Notes: generated by a model not told the origin, from the letters alone. Positions 8,183 to 17,941 are shown, counted from the first letter of the stretch. The stretch: DNA of 32,415 nucleotides from JAIVJN01 sp036732565 (GCA_036732565.1 DAINCF010000010.1:1-32415); one strand, 5' to 3'. Numbers and translations are program-made.

Positions 8183-9142
8183 CTACGCCGGCAGCCCAGC
8201 GTCGACCGGATAATCGATGTACTGCTGATGAATGGCCACGTCAATCTCCGCCGTCTGACGCACGATGCCCGCGAGGTAAGCAGGGAGATCGCCGAGGATT
8301 TCGTCGACCTGGCCGTAGTCCAGCGCCGCGAGCAACCGACCCGCGAGCCGATCCGCCTTCGCGCGCGGACGGCCCGTCAGCTCCAGCACCGCCTCGAGCG
8401 ATTGCTGAATGCGACCCGCCCCGAAACGGATGGAGCGCGGAAAATCGGCATTGAGGATCAGGAACTCGGCGACGCGCACCGTGTGCAGGTCCGCGGTGTA
8501 GCAATGGCAATATGCCTCGAACGCACAACACGACTTGAGCAGTCCCACCCACTCGACATACTCACCAACGTTGACGGGCTGCGTCGCCGCGCCCGAGAAG
8601 TCGCGATAGTGCACGTCGAGCAGCGCCGCCGTGGCGCCGGCTCGCTCGAGGTATCGACCGAGCTCGATGAACCGCCAGCCATCGCCATGCGTCATCGTCG
8701 CGTCGGTGACGCCTTGAAAGAGATGCACGCCTTCGATCACCGAGGCAAGAAAGTCGTGGGCGCTGGCGGACCACTCCTCCTCGCCTGGATTTCTCCGCTG
8801 CACCTTCAGGAACAACCGATTCAGCTCCTCCCACATCTCCGAGCTGATCTGCTCGCGCACCTGCCGCGCATTCTCGCGCGACGCGGCGATGCAGGCCGCG
8901 ATCGAATCGCGGTTGGCGAGATCGAGCGTCGATCCCGCCGCGACCTCGGCGACGGTGCCGACCTCCGCCACCTTCGGCGGCAAGCGGAGACTCGCCAGGA
9001 GACGTCCCCAATGCCGCATCGTATTCGCCGGCGCGCGATCGAGCGTCAGATTGAGATTCACGTTCACGAGCCGCGCCGTGTGCTCCGCGCGCTCGAGATA
9101 GCGACTCATCCAATACAAACTGTCAGCGACCCGCGAAAGCAT
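8183..9142 (-). CDS. Alpha-E domain-containing protein (DUF403, COG2307)
   Basis: This 319-residue, almost all-helical protein opens with MLSRVADSLYWMSRYLERAE, the hallmark of the alpha-E family. Further matches are a YLERAGATAALLDVHY segment and a conserved helical C-terminal half. Family length is about 310-330 residues. Its biochemical role is unknown; it always travels with circularly permuted ATP-grasp proteins and is presumed to work with them in peptide or small-molecule ligation. The frame is open further upstream, but the ATG at 9142 begins at the family's conserved N-terminus and sits 2 bases after the ATP-grasp stop, indicating translational coupling. Confidence 0.9.
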   Translation of the reverse strand: MLSRVADSLYWMSRYLERAEHTARLVNVNLNLTLDRAPANTMRHWGRLLASLRLPPKVAEVGTVAEVAAGSTLDLANRDSIAACIAASRENARQVREQISSEMWEELNRLFLKVQRRNPGEEEWSASAHDFLASVIEGVHLFQGVTDATMTHGDGWRFIELGRYLERAGATAALLDVHYRDFSGAATQPVNVGEYVEWVGLLKSCCAFEAYCHCYTADLHTVRVAEFLILNADFPRSIRFGAGRIQQSLEAVLELTGRPRAKADRLAGRLLAALDYGQVDEILGDLPAYLAGIVRQTAEIDVAIHQQYIDYPVDAGLPA

Positions 9143-9144
9143 AC

Positions 9145-10686
9145 TCAGCGATCTTCTGAGGGAGGTTTGCTCGACGAACCGGAGATCGGCAACTGGTCGT
9201 TCAAGACCCACGTATCCTTACTACCGCCGCCTTGCGAGGAATTCACCACCAGCGATCCCTTGCGCAGCGCCACGCGCGTCAGGCCGCCCGGGACGATGAC
9301 CACTCTGTCGCCGGCACAGAGGATGTAGGGCCTGAGATCCACATGGCGCGGCTCGAAGCGGCCGTCGACGAAGCACGGTGCCGCGGAGAGCGCGAGCGTC
9401 GGCTGGGCGATGTAGTTGCGAGGATCCTCGAGAATCCGCTGGCGGAACTCCTCGCGCTCCGCTGCCGTGCTGTGCGGACCGATCAACATGCCGTAGCCGC
9501 CAGACTCGCCAACCGCCTTCACCACGACATCCTGCAGATGCTCGAGCACGTACTGTCGATCGGAGGCGTTCGACAGCAGCCAGGTGTGCACGTTCGGCAG
9601 GATCGGATCCTCGTTCAAGTAGTACTTGATGAGCGTCGGCACGTAGGCGTACAACGCCTTGTCATCGGCGACGCCCGTACCCGGCGCGTTGGTCAGCGTG
9701 ACGTTGCCGGCTCGGTAGGCGTTGAACAAGCCCGAGACGCCGAGCGTCGTGTCGGCGCGAAACGCCAACGGGTCGAGAAAGTCATCGTCGACGCGCCGAT
9801 AGATCACATCCACACGCTTCGGACCCGCCGTCGTCCGCATGTAGACGATGTTCTCGTGGACGAAGAGGTCGCGCCCCTCGACGAGCTCGATGCCCATCTG
9901 CCGCGCGAGAAACGTGTGCTCGAAGTACGCCGAGTTGTAGACGCCGGGCGTCAGCAGGACGATGGTCGGGTCCGTTCGATACGCCGGCGCCAAGGCCCGC
10001 AGCGTCGCCAGGAGCGCCTGGCCGTACTGATCGACGGGACGGACGTCGTAGCTGCTGAACAGGGTCGGGAAGGTGCGCTTGATGACCTGACGATTGGTCA
10101 GCATGTAGCTGACGCCGCTCGGCACGCGCAGGTTGTCCTCGAGCACCGCGAACTGGCCGTCCGGCAGCCGCACCAGATCGGTGCCCGCCACCGAGACATA
10201 AATGTCACGCGGCACCGGGACGCCCTGCATCTCGCGGCGAAAGTGCTTGCAGCTGTAGATGAGCGTGCGCGGCACGACGCCGTCGGCCAGCACGTGGCCG
10301 GTGGAGTAGAGGTCCTTCAAAAAGAGGTTGAGCGCGGTGAGCCGCTGCGTCAGGCCGGTCGCGATGACGTTCCACTCCGCCGCCGTCAGAATGCGGGGGA
10401 TCAGGTCGTAGGGGAAGATGCGCTCGGTGCCCTGGCTCTGGCCGTACACCGTGAACGTGATGCCCTGGTGCAAAAAGGCCAGATCCGCCGCGGCCTGACG
10501 CTCACCCAGCTCCTGGATGTCGAATTCCTGCAGCCGCTCGAAGAGCTCGGCGTACTGCGGGCGCGGCACGCCCGACGCGTCGAACATCTCGTCGTACGCG
10601 GTGTTCAGACCGTAGGTCCGAAACGACTCGAGCTGTCGCAGCGCGAGGTGCCCCTCGGAGTTTCCCGCTCCCGCCGCCATGGTCAT
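9145..10686 (-). CDS. Circularly permuted ATP-grasp type 2 family protein (COG2308)
   Basis: This 513-residue protein has the features of the COG2308 family (formerly DUF404/DUF407). These include an N-terminal segment with NTAYDEMFD, the RIFPYDLIPRIL motif, CKHFRREMQG, the nucleotide-binding VLEDNLRVPSGVSYML, and a C-terminal GESGGYGMLIGP glycine-rich loop followed by QPTLALSAAP. ATP-grasp enzymes join a carboxylate to an amine or thiol through an acyl phosphate; the substrate here is unknown. It is the first gene of the ATP-grasp/alpha-E/transglutaminase run and probably drives it. The ATG at 10686 and an ATG two codons later are both possible starts. Confidence 0.92.
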   Translation of the reverse strand: MTMAAGAGNSEGHLALRQLESFRTYGLNTAYDEMFDASGVPRPQYAELFERLQEFDIQELGERQAAADLAFLHQGITFTVYGQSQGTERIFPYDLIPRILTAAEWNVIATGLTQRLTALNLFLKDLYSTGHVLADGVVPRTLIYSCKHFRREMQGVPVPRDIYVSVAGTDLVRLPDGQFAVLEDNLRVPSGVSYMLTNRQVIKRTFPTLFSSYDVRPVDQYGQALLATLRALAPAYRTDPTIVLLTPGVYNSAYFEHTFLARQMGIELVEGRDLFVHENIVYMRTTAGPKRVDVIYRRVDDDFLDPLAFRADTTLGVSGLFNAYRAGNVTLTNAPGTGVADDKALYAYVPTLIKYYLNEDPILPNVHTWLLSNASDRQYVLEHLQDVVVKAVGESGGYGMLIGPHSTAAEREEFRQRILEDPRNYIAQPTLALSAAPCFVDGRFEPRHVDLRPYILCAGDRVVIVPGGLTRVALRKGSLVVNSSQGGGSKDTWVLNDQLPISGSSSKPPSEDR

Positions 10687-10724
10687 GCATGAGCAGTCTC
10701 AGGGGGCCGCTTCATCAGTGTCAA

Positions 10725-10775
10725 GTAGGGGCGCCTCGTGAGGCGCCCTACAAGGGCCTCGCGAGGCACCCCTAC
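10725..10775. repeat. Pair of imperfect GTAGGGG-type palindromes
   Basis: Two palindromes stand side by side between divergent genes. Positions 10725-10751 read GTAGGGGCGCCTC-GTG-AGGCGCCCTAC, and 10753-10775 is a related arm set ending in CACCCCTAC. They differ in sequence from the AGGCCT family elsewhere but have the same size and layout, so they are probably a second REP-like family. The spot is upstream of both the ATP-grasp gene and the DUF3500 gene. Confidence 0.7.
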
Positions 10776-10858
10776 AATGTCTATACGCAAGAATCACGGC
10801 AATCACTTGCACGTACCGAGCGCGCTGGGGTACTGTCCCGCCAGAAGGGGGCGGTCCC

Positions 10859-11896
10859 ATGACCAGCAGGGCGGTTCAGGCAGTGGCGCTCATCGGTCTC
10901 CTCGTCGTGCCCGTGTCGCTCAACAGCGCGCCGCCCGGTGCGGCGACGGCGATGAGTGGCGCGGCCTCGGCGTTTCTGGCGGATTTGAACGCCGAACAGC
11001 GATCGAAAGCGACATTCTCGTTCGACCACGATTCCCGTTTCGAGTTCCGGTTCACACCGCGCGCTCGCACCGGCCTGCCGTTGAAAGAGATGACGGAGCC
11101 GCAGCGTGCCAAGGCGCATGCCCTGTTGAAGACGGGGATGAGCATGCGCGGTTACACGACCGCGAACACGATCATCGGCCTCGAGAACGTCCTCAAGGCC
11201 ATCGAGCCACCGCGCACCGGCCCGAATGCCATCGTCCGGGATCCCGAGCTGTACTTCGTCTCCATCTTCGGTACGCCGGGCAAGAGCCCGTGGGGCTGGA
11301 AGTTCGAAGGCCACCACGTGGCCGTGAACTTCACGGTTGTCGACGGCGCGCCGGTGTCGTTCGCGCCGACGTTCTTCGGATCGAATCCGGCGGTGGTTCG
11401 CGAAGGTCCGCAGCAGGGCACGCGCGCGCTTCGTGCGGAAGAAGAGGCGGGCCGCGCCTTGATGGCGGCGTTCACGGACGCGCAGCGCAAGCAAGCGATC
11501 TTCGAGGTCGAGGCGCCACGCGAGATGATCACGGCAGAGAACCGTGAGGCGAATCCGCTGCCACCCGGTGGCATCAGCGTCAGCGAGATGACGCCGGCAC
11601 AGCGTCGCCTGCTCGAGCAGCTCCTCGACGTCTACCTCGGTCGCGTCGCGGAGGACCTGGCGAAGGCACGCCTCGAGGCGGTCCAAAAGGGCGGGTTCGA
11701 CAAGCTGCAATTCGGTTGGGCGGGGACGCTGGATGTCGGCGGACCTCACTACTATCGCGTGCAGGGGCCGACGTTCCTCATCGAGTACGACAACGTGCAG
11801 AACAACGCCAATCACATCCACTCGGTGTGGCGTGATTTCAAGGGTGATTTCGGCAAAGATCTTCTCAGCGATCACTACCGGGACTACCCGCACTAG
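10859..11896 (+). CDS. DUF3500 domain-containing secreted protein
   Basis: This 345-residue protein has an N-terminal hydrophobic signal (about residues 5-25, ending near NSAPPGAATA), so it is exported. The rest matches DUF3500, with PGKSPWGWKFEGHHVAVNFT in the middle and the strongly conserved GPHYYRVQGPTFLIEYDN, NNANHIHSVWRDFKGDFG and a terminal HYRDYPH. The repeated histidines suggest metal binding, but no function is established for the family. The ATG at 10859 follows an AAGGGGGCGG ribosome-binding site. The gene is convergent with the GMC oxidoreductase, four bases apart. Confidence 0.9.
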   Translation: MTSRAVQAVALIGLLVVPVSLNSAPPGAATAMSGAASAFLADLNAEQRSKATFSFDHDSRFEFRFTPRARTGLPLKEMTEPQRAKAHALLKTGMSMRGYTTANTIIGLENVLKAIEPPRTGPNAIVRDPELYFVSIFGTPGKSPWGWKFEGHHVAVNFTVVDGAPVSFAPTFFGSNPAVVREGPQQGTRALRAEEEAGRALMAAFTDAQRKQAIFEVEAPREMITAENREANPLPPGGISVSEMTPAQRRLLEQLLDVYLGRVAEDLAKARLEAVQKGGFDKLQFGWAGTLDVGGPHYYRVQGPTFLIEYDNVQNNANHIHSVWRDFKGDFGKDLLSDHYRDYPH

Positions 11897-11900
11897 CAGC

Positions 11901-13499
11901 TCAACCAGGCGTGGGGTCCGGCTTGAGCCGGACCAAGTCTGCGCATTTCTCGCCGATCAGCACGCATGCTGCATGGGTGGTGGCGTTGACCACTGAGGGC
12001 ATGATGGAGGCGTCCGCGACGCGCAAGTTCTCCACACCTCGCACGCGCAACGCGGCATCGACGACCGCCCTCTCGTCGACGCCCATGCGGCACGTGCCGG
12101 CGGGATGATAAATCGTGTCCGCCGCGCGACGGACGAACGCCGCGAGCTCGGTGTCCGTCGTCGTCGCTGAACCAGGCTCCACTTCCTCTGCGCGCAGTGT
12201 CTCGTACGGCTTGGTGGCGACGAGCGATCGCACGAGGCGCGCACCGGCGACGAGTGCGTCGACGTCCGCTTGCTGCTGCAAGTAGTTGCCGCGAATGATG
12301 GGTGCGTCCGCCGACCGAGACGATCGCAACCGCACGTCGCCGCTGCTCGCTGGCTGCACGAGCGATACGGTCACCGTCACGAACGTATCGGGCTGATCCA
12401 GACCTCGGCCGACGTAGAACTGGAGGTCTGGCGACCGTCGTGCGGCTTCCGCGGTTTCGCGGGAGCGCAGGAACATGCCCGCGGTCACGGTCGAGGGCGG
12501 CAACGTGCCGAGACCGCGCCAGCGGATGGACAGCTTCAGGTGATCCTGCAGGTTCTGACCGACGCCCGGCACATCGGCGACCACCGGCACCCCCACCGAG
12601 CGGAGATGATCCGCGGGCCCGATGCCGGACAGCATCAACAGCTTGGGTGAATCGATGACGCCGCTGCAGACGATGACCTCGCGGCTGGCACGCACCGATT
12701 CGGATTGCCCGTCTCGCGTGTATTCCACGCCGACCGCTCGCCCCTGCTCGATGACGAGCTTGGCCACGTGCGTGTCGGTGCGCAGCTCGAGGTTGGATCT
12801 CGAGAGCGACGGGATCAGGAACGCTTCGGCCGCGCTGTGCCGTCGGCCGGCGGCGATGTTCTTCTGATAGAAGCCGGCGGTGTTCTCCTGCCGGACGCCG
12901 TTGAAGTCCCAGTTGGGATCCACCGCGTGTCCACGCTCGCGCGCGGCGTCGAGGAACGCGTGATGCGCGGCGTGTGGATCGAGCGTGTCCGAGACCGCCA
13001 GAGGACCGTCTCCGCCGTGAAACGCCGACGCTCCGCGCGAGTTGCGTTCGGAGCGCTTGAAGAGCGGCAGCAGCTCGTCGAAGCCCCAGCCGCGATTGCC
13101 TGCCGCTTCCCATCCATCGAAGTCCAGGCGGTGGCCACGGATGAAGGTCATCGCGTTGATCGCGCTCGATCCGCCGACGACCTTGCCGCGCGGGAAGGCG
13201 ATGCGACGGCCAGCCAATCCCGACTCCGCTTCGGTCTGATAGCCCCAGTCGAACCGCGATCCGATCAGCGTCACCCATTGCCCTGGCGTCGTAATCGCCG
13301 CATCGTCGCGCGTGGCCGTTCCGGCCTCGAGCACGAGCACGCGCACGTCAGGGTCCGCGCTGAGCCGATGGGCGATGACGCAGCCGGCCGATCCGGCGCC
13401 GACGATGACGTAGTCGAATTCGCGCGATTGAGCCATCGGTCGGCGTGTGGCGAGCGCAGCGGTGGCGCCGAGCCCGATGAGAAAGTGTCGACGATTCAT
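11901..13499 (-). CDS. GMC family FAD oxidoreductase (choline/alcohol dehydrogenase-like)
   Basis: The protein has 532 residues. After a Tat-like leader (MNRRHFLIGLGATAALA) comes the FAD-binding YVIVGAGSAGCVIAHRLS, then the GMC signatures GGSSAINAMTFIRGH and GVIDSPKLLMLSGIGP. The catalytic region has HPAGTCRMG and a late conserved NATTHAACVLIGE. The family oxidises alcohols such as choline, glucose or aromatic alcohols; the substrate is not evident. The leader has RR followed by a hydrophobic stretch, so export of the folded flavoprotein is likely. The ATG at 13499 was chosen because it starts this leader, whereas the open frame upstream translates repeat DNA. The last residues (RLKPDPTPG) are encoded by a 20-bp palindrome at 11915-11934 and are probably repeat-derived. 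Confidence 0.92.
   Translation of the reverse strand: MNRRHFLIGLGATAALATRRPMAQSREFDYVIVGAGSAGCVIAHRLSADPDVRVLVLEAGTATRDDAAITTPGQWVTLIGSRFDWGYQTEAESGLAGRRIAFPRGKVVGGSSAINAMTFIRGHRLDFDGWEAAGNRGWGFDELLPLFKRSERNSRGASAFHGGDGPLAVSDTLDPHAAHHAFLDAARERGHAVDPNWDFNGVRQENTAGFYQKNIAAGRRHSAAEAFLIPSLSRSNLELRTDTHVAKLVIEQGRAVGVEYTRDGQSESVRASREVIVCSGVIDSPKLLMLSGIGPADHLRSVGVPVVADVPGVGQNLQDHLKLSIRWRGLGTLPPSTVTAGMFLRSRETAEAARRSPDLQFYVGRGLDQPDTFVTVTVSLVQPASSGDVRLRSSRSADAPIIRGNYLQQQADVDALVAGARLVRSLVATKPYETLRAEEVEPGSATTTDTELAAFVRRAADTIYHPAGTCRMGVDERAVVDAALRVRGVENLRVADASIMPSVVNATTHAACVLIGEKCADLVRLKPDPTPG
11915..11934. repeat. 20-bp palindrome at the end of the GMC gene, possible bidirectional terminator
   Basis: GGTCCGGCTTGAGCCGGACC is a near-perfect palindrome with a TT/GA centre. 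It lies between the convergent DUF3500 and GMC genes and inside the latter's last codons. It could fold into a hairpin on either transcript. There is no T-run, so a terminator role is only positional inference; a REP-type repeat is equally likely. Confidence 0.5.
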
Positions 13500-13510
13500 G
13501 CGGATGATCT

Positions 13511-13593
13511 GGGCCGCCCTAAAGGGCGGCCCCACGAAAACATGTAGGCCCCACGAAAACATGTACGTAGCGGCCGGCCTTCAGGCCGGCCGA
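13511..13593. repeat. REP-like palindromes and a 19-bp tandem duplication
   Basis: Three elements fill the gap between the gltX 3' end and the GMC start. There is a palindrome GGGCCGCCCTAAAGGGCGGCCC (13511-13532). A perfect tandem duplication of GGCCCCACGAAAACATGTA follows (13528-13546 and 13547-13565). Last is a TACGTAGC-headed palindrome built on GGCCGGCCTTCAGGCCGGCC (about 13564-13593). The last contains the gltX stop codon. Confidence 0.8.
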
Positions 13594-14927
13594 CTTGTCA
13601 CTGCGAGGCGCTTCTTCAAGGCATCGAGCCGCGCCAGCACGGTCTCGCGACCCAGCAACGCCAGCATCTCGAAGAGACCTGGGCTGACCATGCGACCGGT
13701 CATGGCGATGCGCGTCGCGTGAATCAGCGCGCCTGCTTTGATGCCGTGTGCGTCGGCGACCCTTCTCAACGTCTGCTCCAGCGAGACCTCGTCGAACGGC
13801 GCATCCGCCAACGCGGCAGCCAGGGCGCCCACATGCTGATCTACGCCAGTGGCCGACAGATGTTTCTTCACCGCCTCCGGATCGTAAGACGCCGGCGCCT
13901 CGAGGAACGGACGAAGCTGATCGACGAATTCCGTCAGCCGCTTGGCGCGCGGCCGCAAAAGAGCCAGCAGTTTCCCGAACCAGCCTCGGTCACGCCCCGC
14001 CAGTCGCTCGTCCCACAGCCCAGCTTCAACGATGAGCGGACGCAGCGTGCCGATCAGCTCATCGTCTGACAGGGCATTGAGGTACTGGTGGTTGAACCAA
14101 TCGAGCTTCTCCGTGTTGAAGACCGCATTGCCGCCGCTGATGCCTTCGAGGGTGAACGCGGCGATCAGCTCGTCGCGCGAGAACAGCTCGCGATCGCCCT
14201 TGCCGGGCGACCAGCCGAGCAGGGCGAGGAAGTTGACCATCGCCTGCGGCAGATAGCCGAGGCGCGCGTACTCGATCACGGAGGTTGCGCCATGCCGCTT
14301 GCTCAAGCGCTTCTTGTCCGGGCCCATGATCAGCGGCACGTGCGCGAACATCGGGACCGGTTGGCCGAGCGCCTGATAGAGGAGCACCTGCTTGGGCGTG
14401 TTCGACACGTGATCGTCCCCGCGCACCACGTGCGTGATGGCCATGTCGATGTCGTCGACCACCACGGACAGGTGATAGGTGGGATGACGATCGGAGCGCA
14501 GGATGACGAAGCTCTCGATGTGCTCGTTGTCGAAGCTCACCTCGCCGTGGACGACGTCGGCAAACGTGGTCTGGCCTTCAGGGACCTTGAATCGGATCGC
14601 GCCTTCGTCTTTGAACGCATGACCAGCCGCGAGGAGTTGCTCCGCCGCCGCGCGGTACCGATCCCATCGCTCCGACTGAAAGTACGGGGCGTGCGGGCCA
14701 CCGACCTCAGGACCTTCGTCCCAGTCGATGCCGAGCCAACGCAGGCCGTCGAGAATGCCGCCGACCATCTCCGACGACGACCGCTCGACGTCGGTGTCTT
14801 CGATGCGCAGAACGAACGTGCCACCATGTCGCCGCGCATAGAGCCAATTGAACAGCGCGGTGCGCGCGCCGCCGATATGCAGGTAGCCGGTGGGCGAAGG
14901 AGCGAAACGAAGACGAGGCGTGCTCAT
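13581..14927 (-). CDS. gltX: Glutamyl-tRNA synthetase
   Basis: This 448-residue class I aminoacyl-tRNA synthetase charges tRNA-Glu (and, in organisms lacking GlnRS, tRNA-Gln). The signature motifs are present: the N-terminal RFAPSPTGYLHIGGARTALF with the HIGH-type HIGG, the IEDTD motif, GDDHVSNTPKQ, and the KMSKS-type motif KRLSKRHG. The C-terminal helical anticodon-binding part ends slightly early compared with typical enzymes of about 465-485 residues. Its stop codon TGA lies inside a REP-like palindrome, so the very end of the protein may have been reset by repeat insertion. The ATG at 14927 begins the conserved N-terminus. Confidence 0.97.
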   Translation of the reverse strand: MSTPRLRFAPSPTGYLHIGGARTALFNWLYARRHGGTFVLRIEDTDVERSSSEMVGGILDGLRWLGIDWDEGPEVGGPHAPYFQSERWDRYRAAAEQLLAAGHAFKDEGAIRFKVPEGQTTFADVVHGEVSFDNEHIESFVILRSDRHPTYHLSVVVDDIDMAITHVVRGDDHVSNTPKQVLLYQALGQPVPMFAHVPLIMGPDKKRLSKRHGATSVIEYARLGYLPQAMVNFLALLGWSPGKGDRELFSRDELIAAFTLEGISGGNAVFNTEKLDWFNHQYLNALSDDELIGTLRPLIVEAGLWDERLAGRDRGWFGKLLALLRPRAKRLTEFVDQLRPFLEAPASYDPEAVKKHLSATGVDQHVGALAAALADAPFDEVSLEQTLRRVADAHGIKAGALIHATRIAMTGRMVSPGLFEMLALLGRETVLARLDALKKRLAVTSRPA

Positions 14928-15060
14928 GCGTAGAAGACGTCGCCATCAGTTTACCTTCTAGGTTCCACCACTGGCTTGCCCAGCGCCTTTCTGCGAAGTA
15001 CGCTGCACCCCTCGCCTTGGTGTTGCCGGGCTCGCCCGCGCCGTTGACTATGGAGGGAAC

Positions 15061-17941
15061 ATGACGTCGCTCATTCGCGTGATGGTCGGCGCGCTGTATT
15101 TGCTGTCGTCGACCGACCTTGCCTGGGCGCAATCGGCTGCAGAAGGCGCCGTGCGCGGCTACGTCCGCGACGAACAGGGCGCTGCGATTCCCGGCGTGAA
15201 CATCGTGGCCCAGAGCCCGACGGTTGGCGGCTCGCGCGAAGCCGTGAGCGACGCCGAAGGATTCTCGGCTGACGAATCTCCCGCCCGGCGAGTACTCGCT
15301 GACGGTGCAGCTCCCGGGCTTTGCGCGCTTCGTCCGGCCAGGCGTGGTCGTCCGTGCGGGGTTGAATCTCAGCGTCGACATCGCGTTGCGGATCGGCTCG
15401 CTCGAGGAGACGGTGCAGGTGACCGCCGAGACGCCGATGCTGGACGTCGACAAGCCGCTCCAGGCGGTGAACATCCAGGGCGAGCTGCAGCGCGCGCTGC
15501 CGTTGAGCTCGCGCCGCGACTACACCGACTTCCTCGAGGCGACGCCAGGGCTGAACACCTACGTCAATCCGCAAAGCGGTGGTGGCATCTACAGCCTGCG
15601 CGGCAGCACCATCGAGAGCCATGTCGTCCAGGTCGATGGCGCCGACATGAGCTCGTTCCGGCAGTCGCGTCCCGATTACCTTGCCATCAGCTCCGACGCG
15701 CTGGAGGACGTGCAGGTGAAGGTCGCGGCGAGCGACGCGTCGGCGCCGCTCGGTAACGGAGTCGTCATCAACGTCGCCACACCCAGCGGAACGAATCAAC
15801 TCCGGGGGTCCGCCGCGATGGCCTTCGCCAGCAAAGGCTACAACGCCGACAACAACCCCACTGGCGACGCCAATTTCAGTTCGACGAGGCAAGTCGACCT
15901 CTCCTTGGGTGGTCCCGTGGTCCGCGATCGGTTGTGGTTCTTCGGCTCGTACCGAAAGGCCAAGCGTGAGATCGGGATCAATCGCAGCGCACAGCAGGCG
16001 GCCTTCAATTCGGTGCTCGACCCCGGCTGGGAGCCGTTCAACAACACGTTCGAGGGCGACTCGGCGCTGATCAAACTGAACGGACGCGCCAGCGCCAAGC
16101 ATTTGTTGGAAGGCTTCTATCAGTGGGATGACTACCCGACGACCAGCAACGAAGCCGTCGACAACGCCAACGTCCAAGTCCAGGCCTACGGTGGAGCCGG
16201 CTACAGCACCCGCCTGTCGTCGGTGTGGACCAACTCGCTGTCGACACGCATCAGCGCCTCGTACAACAACAAGGCGCTCAACAGCTCCATCGACGACTAC
16301 GACGGCTACATCGGCGTGGGCCCGTCGCGACCCGTGCACGCGGGCATCACCATCTCACAGGGGCGGGCCACCGGCACGGGCGAGATCGTCCGGCTCGACA
16401 ACATCGAGAACGGATTCGTGTCACCGAGCAGCAAGTGGACGGTGTCGGCCGACGCCACGTGGTACAAGTCCGGGTGGCTCGGCTCGCACGAGGTGCAGTT
16501 CGGCACACTCCTGCAGCCGCGTATGCTTGGCTCGTCGACCAACGTCTACGCCAACGGCGGCTTCGCGCAGGAGGAGGTCGTCCTCCGTGATCCGAGCAAT
16601 CCCGCCGCCGGGTTCGTCCCATTCCACCGCCGCGTCTACGAGGTGGAGAGCATCGTCACAAGCGACGTCGAGGCAAGCGACAACGCGGTTTACGTCCAGG
16701 ATTCGTGGAGGCCAGACGAGCGGCTGACCGTCAGCGCCGGCCTGCGGTTGGATTGGATCGGGGCCCGCGATCGGCAAGCCGACATCCAGACGCAAGACAG
16801 CCTCGAGGTGGGCCCCCGCTTCGGCGCCACGTATTCGCTGACGAGCGATCGCTTCAACGTCCTGCGGGCGAGTTGGGGACGCGTGCACGAGCTCGTGCAG
16901 TCCGGTCGCGTGCCGGTCCTGACGTCGGCCAACGCGGGGCGCGTGGATACCTACGACAACAACCTCGATGGCGTCTTCGAGACCGTGCTGCCGACGCCGG
17001 GGGCGACCATGACGCGTCGCGATCGCGTCCTCGATCCCGATGTGCATCAGCCCTATATCGACGAGTGGACGGTCGGCTACCGTCGTCAGTTCCCTGGCCA
17101 GCTGGCCTTCGATGCCGGATTCGTGAAACGGTACTACAAAGATCGCCCGGCGCAGGTCGAAGTCAACGGCATCTACGACGGCGGTGTGTTTCGCGGCTAT
17201 CGTGACGAATCGCTGAACGACATCCTGCTGATCACCAACAGCGAGTGGAATTGGTACGACTACAAAAGCCTCGAGTTCCTGGTGACCAAGCGTGCCGCGA
17301 ACGTGCAGCTCATTGGCTCGTACGTGCGCGCATGGCGGAAGATCGATGGCACCTGGCAGCCGAACGATCCAGCGTCGTTCATTCAGCCCGACGCGTTCCC
17401 CAACGACAAGTGCATCGGCATTCCGCGTACGGCGCCGACCAACAGCCTGCTCGGAACGGCGGATACGTTTGGCTGCACGGGTTGGCAGGATCACACCGGA
17501 CGATTGGCGGTGACCTGGACGGCGCCGTGGTCGTTGATCGTCGCGGGCAGCTACACCGTGCAGTCAGGCCCGTACACCGGTCCTGTGGTGACGAGAATCG
17601 CGGCAGCGGATCCGCGCTTCGGCCCCTCGACGGTGACGCTGAGCAACGGGCGCGTTGTGCCCAATCCGCTGGCGACGACGATTCGCTTCGCGGGCGTCGA
17701 TCGCGGCGACCAGCAGGTGAAAGCGGGCGCGCGCAACGAGGTGAACCTCCGCGTCGGGCGTAAGTTCGACATCGCCGGCCGTCGGCTCGAAGCCTCGGTC
17801 GATGTCTTCAACGTCTTCAACGGCGGCGCGTTCGAGCGCTTCCGGACGGATGCGAATCAGTTGTACAACCCGTTTTATCTCGGCGCCCAGAATCTGCAAC
17901 CGCCGCGCGTTGCGCAGTTGTCTTTACGCTTCACGTACTGA
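15061..17941 (+). pseudogene. Oar-like TonB-dependent receptor, frameshifted near the N-terminus
   Basis: The gene starts at an ATG preceded by GGAGGGAAC and encodes a signal peptide (cleavage near AWA-Q). A carboxypeptidase regulatory-like domain follows (GAVRGYVRDEQGAAIPGVNI), then a TonB plug (LEETVQVTAETPMLDVDKPL; the SLRGSTIESHVVQVDG segment) and a long outer-membrane beta-barrel ending in LSLRFTY with the C-terminal aromatic. Such proteins import large substrates in acidobacteria. Near 15259-15266 the frame changes: before it reads VSDAEGF, after it, one base over, RLTNLPPGEYSLTVQLPGF. One surplus base in GGATTCTCGG explains this. The downstream frame is intact for nearly 900 codons, so either an assembly error or a very recent mutation is likely. 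If corrected, the protein would be about 960 residues. Confidence 0.85.

Noticed and set aside
9232..10692. 486-codon plus-strand open frame
   Set aside because: It is antisense to the ATP-grasp gene, whose conserved motifs leave no doubt about the coding strand.
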